DNA of 64,000 nucleotides from Rhizopus arrhizus. Taxonomy: Eukaryota; Mucoromycota; Mucoromycetes; Mucorales; Rhizopodaceae. Each line of letters begins with the position of its first letter. Positions within the stretch are counted from its first letter, which is position 1. The stretch is from the NCBI GenBank assembly GCA_024220505.1, contig JAKZZE010000014.1:1178001-1242000 (forward strand), written 5' to 3'. Under the pieces are notes generated by a model. That model did not search any database. It saw only the letters and a program-made list of their open reading frames with translations, and had not been told where the DNA came from. Positions 10,703-20,400 of the stretch are shown here, one piece after another. Position numbers and translations under genes: made by a program.

Positions 10703-12302
10703 TCAGATTGGCTTTCTTTTGGTCATAGTATCATCCGAAACATACAATTTTCTTCTTTTTGACGTACTTTGTAGTTTCTTATCCTTGTTGTATGATGGTT
10801 TCCTGTCATCATCTGAGTCATCATCATCAGTAGCTCCTCCTCTACGTTTTTTGGAAATATCCATTCGATGTTTTACGTTTGTATCCTGGCTACTGCTATC
10901 ACTGCTAATACTGATAGCACTTTTTACTTCAATACTATCATCACTAAGCGATCGACTGTCATCATCTTCATTGTCTTGGTAAGTATGCTTTCCTAAATGA
11001 CTGATGCTATCCTTTTCCTTTTTACGTTTTTTCTCAACGGTATGCCGTGAGCTGAAGATGGATGGAATTAGTTTTAACCTACGTGAAAGGTAAGGACAAT
11101 CCTAAGCAAAAAAAATGAGATAAATACAACTTGTGCCTATATAGCGTTTTATTTACATCTCCATAATGATTTTTTTTTGCACAGTAATAACAGTATTTAT
11201 CTATACTTTTTCCTATTGGTTTTTTGTTGATATAATTATGATAGAATCTGTTGCAACACTAAGAAATATAAATATGTTAATACAGTAGCATAAATAAACT
11301 TGCTTTCTCTCGTCATTACTGATGTTGCGTGATACTCTTGGCCACAAATCCTACAATTGCTATGATTGACTTGATTTTTACATTTCTACATACAATGCGT
11401 CAGTATCAATACAGCTTCCTTTTTCTTTAACAGCTTACAAAAGAAGAATGATCATCTTCTTTACACCGTCGGCAGTAACTTGGCCAATCACAACGTTTTC
11501 TGGGATGAGTTGTCAGGCCACATCGTTTACACTATTCACAAGAATCAAACACGGCTCACTCACAAACTCTTTATAAGCTTACCGAACGGCAGTCATAATC
11601 TGTGTGTCCGGGCTGGTGGCATTCAAGACAAAAGACTAACAAACGACTTTCTATTGATTCCGATGTTTCTGCTCTATGGTTACGTTGAAGTTCATGTTGC
11701 TTCTCAGATAACATGTGTTTGTTATTTGGTCTTTATTTTTTCTAGTAGTAACTTACCTTTATAATACTGTCAACGAGCTCGTGAATCTTTAAATTCTGTT
11801 CTCTGTCTTCTTTATCCAAGGAAATGTAGCTTGTGACCTGAAGCCCTTCTGTATCAGAGCTACTTGTGCTCATCGTATCAGCAAGCACAAACTCATTTTC
11901 GCGTTCTTTTGACAAAAAAGGAACGTCAGGATGCTCGTCTGCGATATGCTTTTTGTTTGTATTTTCAGATGCATGATTTTTTCCTATTTTGTCAGCCGAA
12001 GATTTACTTGAGTTTGCAGTAGTGGTATATATTGGTCGCGTTTCTGATATGGACAAATTTGCTTTACTTGGTTCTTTAGTCACACCTGCTTGATATTGTA
12101 CAATACTCACAATCTTGTCTTCTAAATCACTATCCATTCCGTCGCTAGATTTAAAAAAAGAGAATGTGAACGATTGAGCTTTTTTCTTGTATTGTTTTTG
12201 CTATTCCTTGCTATACCTAAAATACTTGCGCTTATCTGCTGAAGGATCTTCGTCTTCATACTGACGTAGAAGTTCTATTTCTTCCTCATTGTCTTGATAC
12301 AT
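10703..12302 (-). CDS. Air1/Air2 (ZCCHC7)-like zinc-knuckle RNA-binding protein with five CCHC knuckles
   Basis: Exons (minus) 12302-12217, 12144-11757, 11702-11583, 11531-11439, 11385-11320, 11258-11157 and 11101-10703 give 417 residues. Air-type proteins are the RNA-binding subunits of the TRAMP complex, which marks nuclear RNA for exosome decay. An acidic N-terminal region is followed by five C-X2-C-X4-H-X4-C knuckles: CLECHQPGHTDYDC, CKRCGLTTHPRKRC, CRRCKEDDHSSFKC, CRICGQEYHATSCC and CYYCAKKNHYGDDC. The last closely matches the conserved fifth knuckle of Air1/2. A basic, Ser/Asp-rich tail ends at the stop at 10703. Introns interrupt knuckles 3, 4 and 5 at the same position. The call rests on number, spacing and sequence of the knuckles; ZCCHC7-like function is inferred. 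Confidence 0.83.
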
Positions 12303-12426
12303 GCTAAGTAAAAAAAAAAACGATAACAGTATTTGGAACTGTTACTAAGAGTACCAATAAATGAAACTCAGCAGATGTTTTCTTCCAATAAGATAAACTT
12401 AATGCTTTTTTCTTGTTGTACATTTA

Positions 12427-13176
12427 TTGAAACGGCTCAATGATCTCAAAGTTTCACGCAGCACTATTTATAGCTTTATGAGAAGTGAGTGCAATCTTTC
12501 GTTAAAAAAATCAGATTCCCATTCTATTGAAAGAAGCAGTCCAGCAAAGATTGAGGAGTGGCACGATTGTGTTTGTAAGTGGGAAAACACAGACATGAAC
12601 TTCCTGGCGAATTGCGTGTTTCTTGACGAGTCTGCTTTTGATATTAATATGAAACGCTCTAGAGCTTGTTCCAAAAAAAGGTACTCGTGCTATTGTTACC
12701 AGGCCTACTACGAGAGCGGCAGAGATAGCGTCCAATATAGACGTTGTGCTTACAGGTTTGATTACAGTCTACATAAAAAAAACCCCAAGACCTGTTAAGA
12801 AGAGAAAAGCTAATGGATATATAAGCTCAGGGACTGTAACAGGCTAGTACATTGGTTTCTTAAAAACGACCCTCGATGAAATACACAAACATCCACATAT
12901 GAAAAGCCACTCTATAGTTATGGATAATGCACCCATTCACATGCATGAAAATATAAATATATTGAGTATCGAGAATATAAATGTGTGTACCTTCCTACTT
13001 ACTCTCCTGAGCTTAATCTGATAGAACAATTCTGGGCAGTGGCAAAGAGTAAGGTTAAGTGCCATAGGTTTTTGCAAGAAGACATTTTATCAAAAAGAAT
13101 CACAAAAGCCTGCAAAAGTGTAGAAAAAAGGTCACTTCAAAGGATTTGTTTCCCATTCTTACAAGTGTTGGGATAA
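12427..13176 (+). pseudogene. Degenerate Tc1/mariner-like (DDE_3) transposase relic
   Basis: Successive frames carry a mucoralean DDE transposase: an N-terminal helix-turn-helix end (LKVSRSTIYSFMRSECNLSL), the first catalytic region (CVFLDESAFDINMKRS), then VMDNAPIHMHENI for the second aspartate and TYSPELNLIEQFWAVAKSK for the third acidic residue. Frameshifts near 12680 and 12780 and in-frame stops separate these pieces, so no active enzyme can be made. I did not find terminal inverted repeats. It lies between the Air1-like gene and the small XLF-like gene. Confidence 0.8.
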
Positions 13177-13484
13177 ATGCTGAAACAAAGAGTTCATATA
13201 ATAATAACTGCACTGATAGCTTCATCAAAAGCTAATCATGCAGATAAGAACCAAATACGCAAATTGTTCTTTTTTTTTTTTCTTTGCCTCCAAATTGGAT
13301 GATAAACAGCGATTTATCGTGGATCACCGTGCTTTTGAATCCTTTTGCTTTAATTTGTGGGAGCTGAAGGTATCAGATTTTATTTACATAGATGGCATCA
13401 AGCACAAGACGGAATAAACGAGAGAAATTTTATACAGTATTTTTTTTGGGGGGGGACGAAAGAAGAATTTGGTGAAGGAGGTAT
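13177..13484. other. Short gene-free gap
   Basis: About 300 bp between the transposase relic and the following minus-strand gene, with a T8G8-type run near 13441-13455. No coding signal seen. Confidence 0.5.
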
Positions 13485-14088
13485 TTAACGAATATCAGCA
13501 TCATACGATTCAGACGTAGATTTTCGATGGTGTGAGCGCAGAGCGTCTTCCTTGAGAATATGAATGCAACTATTATGTTCATCAGTGAGCTGTTGCGTCA
13601 ACAAATCTTGTTCCAGGAGCATATTCTATTTAGTACATGAGAGAAATCTTGCCCTATTGCGCATACATACGTCAGTTGACGTTTACCATAATTCGTGCGA
13701 TCAATTCGAAAGATTGAAACCAATACTTGCGCTGATTCCAGCGATTGGGGATTAGATCCGAGCGCTCCCACAGGTAGGCCCAGCGACTGTCATGAATGAC
13801 GAACGACGACAACAGAGTTACTTTGTGGCCATCGACTTGAATGCCAAAGAGGCATCTCTTGGCAAATGTGATGTGAAATGCTTGTTGATATTGACCTTTC
13901 TCCTCCGGCAAGCACACTGTGATGGATTCCAAGAGCTTCAGTATATCTTCTTCAGTATAAAAACCATCGACCTGGCTGTATGAAGAAAAATTAGGCACGC
14001 GTATAACATGAGTTTAAAAATATTACCCGAAGGATTCAATCAAGATGCGATCAGTTTTGTCGAACAATGTTGTGCCAATGCCATCCAT
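13485..14088 (-). CDS. Small protein, possibly XLF/Nej1-like end-joining factor, probably truncated at the 5' end
   Basis: Exons (minus) 14088-14027, 13975-13687 and 13625-13485 join in phase to give 163 residues. The order of a helix (EEDILKLLESITVCL), two strands (FHITFAKRCLFGIQVDGHK and VTLLSSFVIH), a long helix (FQSFELIARIMNMLLEQDLL) and a short polar tail (SESYDADIR) resembles the second half of the XLF/Nej1 head domain and its first coiled-coil helix. XLF proteins align broken DNA ends with ligase IV in non-homologous end joining. The N-terminal strands expected of XLF (a W-containing strand and a TDL..VW segment) are missing. The sequence upstream of 14088 has in-frame stops and ends at a repeat at 14222. 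Homology is a weak visual judgement. A truncated gene or an unrelated lineage-specific protein are the alternatives. Confidence 0.4.
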
Positions 14089-14221
14089 GAGTTTTCATAT
14101 TGAGGTATGCAGATCGAGAGCCCCTTCTCGCACCTAATTGGGTAATCCTTTTTAGAATCAAACGACAGTGAGTATAGTCCATCTACCAAACAAATGCCAT
14201 GGAGCGCATGATTTCTGAAAG

Positions 14222-16519
14222 ATAGATCTTGAAAATTGATAACTGCCCTGAATAATATGTTTCAGTTTGTATCTAGACATCCAATAGTTAACATTAGCTT
14301 ATAATATGTTTCCGTTTATATCTAGACAGTCTATTATTATTATCAATTTATAAAATGTTTTTTAATGTCAAATCATACTGGTCGTAACTATCTTTTGTCA
14401 TCCAATCTCAGGTCTTGCTCAAACTAATATAAATAGCCTTGAAATCCTTCTTTAATAAAAGTATTGGACTTTAGAACTATTGTTCGCTCTCGTTAATTAT
14501 GCTTTGTCCTTACTTTTTTAAAACTTGAAACACTTCAATTTGATTTATCCCAGTATCTAGATATGTGATTATTTGTTTATGGTCATGTTGTTGTAGAACA
14601 GTGTCTGATTATAACGGACATTGAATAATCACAGCTAAAAACATATCAAAAATTGATAAAAGATAATAATATAATCGATGAGTGTCTTAAACCTCTTTAT
14701 TGACTGAAGACAGAAGAGAGGGCCAATTGATACAAAAATGAGCCCTTTATTCGTATGATGTTACACTTTAGTAGGAAATGAGAGGTCTTTAAATCACAGG
14801 TAAATTTTATGCAGAAAATGGTTGTACAAACGGTAACATTGTCTTCTCTACTATAATGCAATTTTCATAAAAGTAATTAAATATTTTCTTTTTTTTTTCT
14901 CTGAATTTGAGTTTCATGCTATTAGGTATAAAAGTTATAAAAACAAAATATGTAGTTATATTTATTTATTTGTTAGCTTAGTGAGGCTTTTTTTTTTCAT
15001 TTATTTACCGTTTCAAAGTAGATAAACAAGTTTTTTGAATTCTTGGAAAATCAAGAATGAGGTAATAATTCCCTCTAGTCGTGCAACAGTATGATTGGTT
15101 TATATAAATATAACAGTCCAGCTAAAAAACTTATAAAATGAGAGTTAATTGAAGCATACTTCTTTCCTTTTAAGATCATGTATCTGATGTACGGCCTATT
15201 GTAGATGGAAGTAAAATTCTAGACTACTCTGCCACTGGTTAACTTATTTCCCATTGTCTAAACAAGGATTGTGGTAGATAGGGAGTCATATTCTAGTCTA
15301 CCCTTTCCGCTGGTGATTTCCATTGCTTTTATGAGAATGTTTAACTCATAAAAGCTCAGTAGTTCTTCGGAATTTGCTGTTATTTTTTTTTTATATTCAA
15401 TTAAAATCAAATGAAAAAGTTGGAACACTTGGAAAAGGTTAACTATTTTACTTAATAGAAACATTCACATTCATTTTGTAAAAGTATTATCAGCTCAACA
15501 ATATTTTACATTCTCTTTTTTTATACAAGATGTACATTTTTAAGCTTAATAAAGGTTCATTTTAAAACTTTTTTGGAGTAATCATATTTCAATCAGTTAG
15601 AATAAAGTATCAAAAATGCAACACCTCAAGTTGAACAAATTAAAGTGTTTTTTTGTTTTGTTTTTGTTTTTATATGTATAATCACACCAAATAAATTTTC
15701 GGACAAAAAAATATGGCATTTAAGTTCAAGACTAATTAATACCTGTGAACCTAAGCTTGGGTTTTCAAGTTTTGAGTTCAGGTATTTATTTTCAAAATAT
15801 ATCCATAAAATTGTTTTCAGTAGTTTGCTACGCCGCCTTTAGCTTTAATAACTTCTTCACATTGCCTCTTCATGCTTCGAACTAACCGTTCAACAAATTT
15901 ATCATCCGTTCTTGCCCACTCTTCTTGCAGAGCCATCATCAATTACTGCAAGTTTTTGATGGACAATCTTTTTCTCTCAATTTGTCTTTCAAGCGCATTC
16001 TAAACATGCTCTTTGGAGTTCAAATCAGGGCTTTGAGCAGGCCAGTACTCAAAGTCCCTAATTTGGTGGGTTTCCTTCCACCATCGAGCATAGCCACCTG
16101 TATGACAGGAAGCTCCATCCTCTTGGAAGACAAAATCTTTCTCCTGACGCATCGTGACATCTATAAACCAGAGATGAAACTTGCTGATCAAAGTATTGAT
16201 ACACACTTCTTAGTCTATAGAACCGGTTTCGATAACTTCTAAAGGCCCGAAACTTCCTCTCCTATTTCACTGTAGATGGCTCATTTTTTTTCATCAAAAC
16301 AACCTCCCTCCTTCCTGAGTACTATTTTACTGCAGCTATTGTCTTCCACGCAAAAGCGCAATTCATCAGACCAGACACCATTTCTCCATTGATCTTTGGC
16401 CCAGTGGATGTGTTCCTTTGCTCAGCGAAGCCTACTTTTGCAGGGCCATGTAGTCAATTAGGCTTGTAAGCTGCTCTGTACGATTTGAAGTCAAGTCGAT
16501 CGACATACAATCAAAGAGT
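14222..16519. repeat. 2.3 kb dispersed repeat, copy 1 (with dead Tc1 transposase)
   Basis: This segment recurs in direct orientation at 55595-57902 with only scattered substitutions and small indels. The left 1.35 kb is A+T-rich noncoding DNA. It contains a roughly 55-bp imperfect tandem motif (gtaga...ttctagactactctgcc and gtaga...ttctagtctaccctttcc, near 15200-15325). The right part carries the C-terminal two-thirds of a Tc1 transposase on the minus strand. Similarity to copy 2 stops near 16519, while the transposase itself continues to 16849 here. Confidence 0.85.
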
Positions 16520-16849
16520 TTCTATACAAACAAAAGCATCTAGCTTAGCTAATTCCATATTTATTTTTTTATAAGAGGCAAAAAAAATCTCTCTCAAGTG
16601 CCTTTCAATTCTTTCATTTATTTCCAATGGTCGCCTTGCTTGCTTGTGAGGCAAAGGGCTGCTATAGTTATCAAGCTTGGTTTTTATATCTTGTACAGTG
16701 GACTTGTTCAACCCAACAATTTCTGCAATTTCTCTAATCGTTTGATGTGGTCTAAGAAGATAAAGAACCTCCCATGTCTTACTTCCTTTTGTTTCATTTT
16801 CAAATATAGTTAAAGGTCGTGTGCAATCTATGGGGATTCGAGCTAGCAT
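15830..16849 (-). pseudogene. Tc1/mariner-family transposase pseudogene (copy 1)
   Basis: Read on the minus strand, the N terminus carries a Tc1-type helix-turn-helix (REIAEIVGLNKSTVQDIK) and a second HTH-like segment ending near 16511. Further on are the second catalytic motif (VFQEDGASCHTGGYARWWK) and the third (PAQSPDLNSKEHV), and the C-terminal EEVIKAKGG ends near 15830. Several in-frame stops and frameshifts (for example near 16455 and 16330) make it inactive. The catalytic DD34E-type residues can still be traced. It differs in sequence family from the DDE relics at 12.4, 38.8 and 62.9 kb. Confidence 0.85.
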
Positions 16850-17495
16850 GTTTTTTTTTAATGAATTAATGGATAAGAAAAAGACAGCTTTATTTTGTTA
16901 TGAGGTTAAAATTATCTTCAATAGATTTCTCTGTTCGAAGATTAATTTGGTGTCTGTATTAGCTCTTATTTTCCTTGAGCTTCCCGCAGCTGAATCCAAC
17001 TTATTTTACGACAACAATGAATTGCGTATTTCATCTGATAATGAGTATACTGACCCTGGTATTTCATATAACAATATCAATCTTGACTATAATATTACTC
17101 CACTAATTCTTTTCCAAAGATTCTCTATACTTGCATAACTTGCAAATATATTTCTCATTCTTGGCCTAGTTAACTTAATCTTAACCAAAGAAAATGACTT
17201 TGTATTCCATCTTTGCTATCCCCTTTTCATGCTTACCATCATCTAAAAACTATAGAATATTTTAAATTTTTTTTGGTCGACTTCTTATAGCTTTTTGATG
17301 CGATTTTGATCTCAAATAGAACTCCATCTTCAAAAAAATAAAAAATAAAAATAATTTGAGCTTATGAAAAAATTTGAAAAAATTCAAATGATTAGTAAAT
17401 GATATAGACAAGACTTCTTTATTAGTTATTAGTAGTGATAATAAAATGGGTAAGCGAGACAGAATTGCATTAAGATTAGGAATTAGTTTGAGGTA
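16850..17495. other. Gene-free gap between Tc1 relic and cyclase gene
   Basis: A+T-rich, with a hydrophobic plus-strand ORF (16821-17138) that is mostly antisense to the transposase N terminus and has no family character. It probably holds the 5' end of the Tc1 element and the 3' untranslated region of the cyclase gene. Confidence 0.5.
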
Positions 17496-20400
17496 TTATA
17501 CATGTTCATAATGTCCCCGTAAATCAGCAGATCGACCGCGGGAATAAAGATTGATTGGGTCAGGGTTGCAATAAATATGTGAAGGAATCTTAAGGTTTTC
17601 AAAGTCTTTCTCTGCCCTTCGTGTCCACTCTAGTCTATCTGCAGGTGTAAACGAGTATTTACCCAAGTTGGCCCAATAAAAAGCCTTCAAAAATCGAATT
17701 TCTTGAATAAATCGCATTTCCATCACACCATGTTGAAGCACAGTAAATCCCTCTACAGTTCGACCTGTACTGATATAAGGTAAAGCTCTGGCCAAGTACA
17801 GGCAAGGTTGTGTGAATTCCCAAAACTTGACTTGCTGAAAAGCATGATTCAATCTCGATATTCCTTCAATGAAATGTCCGTAATTTTTTGATTCACTGGC
17901 TGATACAAAATCGACTCTTTCATCTTCAATTAAAAAATACAGTCCCATGGTTGCAAAAATCAGACCGAATATAGGGAATATGTTTGCTAAAAGACATGTT
18001 CATAATACATCAGCAACAGAACTATGAGTTTATAGTAAAAAAGCTTACGTGTGACGGTCAAGAGAGGTAAGATAGACATGAGGCACTTGGTATGCTTTCG
18101 AGCATTTTCATAATTATGACATCTTGCGTAATAACAAAGCAGTGTACCGTGAATAGCAATCTTGTTGTAATCTGCAGCATGCTTTAAATGGGCTTCTAAA
18201 AGCGCCACAAAAGGTTCAGATTCCTTTAGTTTGTCTCCAATCAATGCATTTCCAGTATGGTAAACACCCAACCATATCTCGGCTTCAAAATCACCATTAT
18301 TTCGCGCCGTATCACCCATTTGCTTTAGGAGCAGTAAGTCGTCTGATGAGCTATTTAGCGTTCCTTCAAATATTCTCATTGTAATCACAAGTCCAGCAGA
18401 TCGATAAAACGCCTGACAGTCGGTAACGACGCCCAAGGTTTGTACTGCATCCATCGAACGGTAGAGCAGTGTGGTTGCGTTCTTAAACTTTCCGGCAGCA
18501 AAACACAAATGAGCGCAGATGGTCAAGGTGTCAGCATCATTCTTGTCGTCCATGTATTTGAGTGCTTGAGTGATATAAAAGATGCTCTGCTCCTTTTCAT
18601 CATTCAACCAACTAAGTAAAGAATTTCTAGCCAAGAACAATGTATAGCTGGGTCCTACTTCATCAAGGCGCTCACAGGCGTTTAAACCAACCAGGCAGGT
18701 ATACATAAAGGCTCTGCCCTTGCCAGTATAAAAATAAATATTGGATAACTGAACCATAATTTCCACAATACGTTTACCAATCTCTTTCTTCTTTAGGTCT
18801 TTGTCAAACTTTCTAAATACCCTTAGCTTTCGATGTCTAAACTGAGAAACCTTATTGACCCAAAACTTGAAGAGAAATTCGGGCTCACTTTGCGGCCAGG
18901 GATGACCTAAACATTCCAATGCTTCAAATAGACATTGCTCTCCTTCAACTAGCTTTGTGCGCATAGTGAAACACATGCCTAGACGACGGTAGATATCACT
19001 ACGATGAATACGCCCAAATTGAACAGCCAAGTCTGGATTGTCATTCAGTATCTTTACAATTCGCTCCAGATTACTTGTAGCCTCGGGTAACAAAAACGAT
19101 CGCATGTTTAAATCCGCTAAAGCCTCCAAATAATACAACTGTTTATCCAGATAATCTGTCTGAAGATAGTGGCGCGTTACCTTGGGCAATAGTTTACTGT
19201 AGTTTTCTCTTGTTAATTGGCTTTCATAATACCTGGCAAGTAAACGATGTAAAAGTATTCGTGTTTCATAAGAGACCATGTCATAAATGCTTTGGGGGAT
19301 TGTAATGTGTGTAAATGCGTAAACATCTTCATCCGTTTCATGTACTTGCTCGTCTACTTTTTGAATAAAATGGTAGGCATCATACTTTTCTACTTTATTT
19401 CGGGCATCTTCTTCACTCGCATGTTTAAACTCTGCATTGTTTTCTTTAATGACAGACTGAACCTCTTTCATGGTAAAATACTGGTCCAAACAGCTTGCAA
19501 CCTAATACACAAAATAAAGAGATGTGTGAAATGACTGGGGTTTAGTTAAAAAAATCTTACAGTTAAAAGTTCTTGGAAGCTATTGTCTACTCTATCGAAT
19601 TGCATTTTGATAATTCGTTTATAATCAAAATTTCCCAGCAAGTCCTCCAAGTCAAATCGAGTACTACTTGGTACTAAAACATGTTCAACAACAGTGACAT
19701 GGTTGAAATCTTTGAGCACAATAGCCATATTTCTATACATTCATCAAAGTTAATATATGAAAATGTATTGCCCAATATTTCCAATTTTTTTTTTTTTACT
19801 TCACGTAAAGAGGATTTCCTCCTGTTCTTTTTTGAATGACAGAAACAATTTCAGGGCTTACGCTACTCACACTCGCAGTCTGAAAGGTTTGTAGGATGAT
19901 TTCAGCAATTTCTGCGGCCCCTAAACCATTCAATTTGATTTCTCGAGAGACACCGACTTCCCTAAATTTTTTGGTAAACGTGACATTATAATCTTTGACA
20001 GGACGGGTTGCTAAAACAAGTAAAACTTTTTGACAGTGTTCATGAATATGTTGTAATAGTCGAATCGAGGCAGAATCAGCCCCTACGCAACAGAAAAAAA
20101 AAAGTTAATGTACAGGCCATCCTTTCCTTTTTTTCTATTTACACTGCACATCATCTGAAATGAACACAAGCCCAGTATGCTCAGACACATAGCGAACCAT
20201 ACGAGTGATCACACCGGTCAATAAAATATCACGCCCTCTGATATCTAAACGTCGAGTAGCTCTGTTATCATGTAAACCAGCCAGCGCAGTGAAAACAACT
20301 TTAAATAAAGGCAAGAACTCTTCTTCCTCACCACACTTTTTTAGACAGCGAGTGATCAAGTCGACTAATTCATGAGAGCTTTCAGGCATATTCTCTCCGC

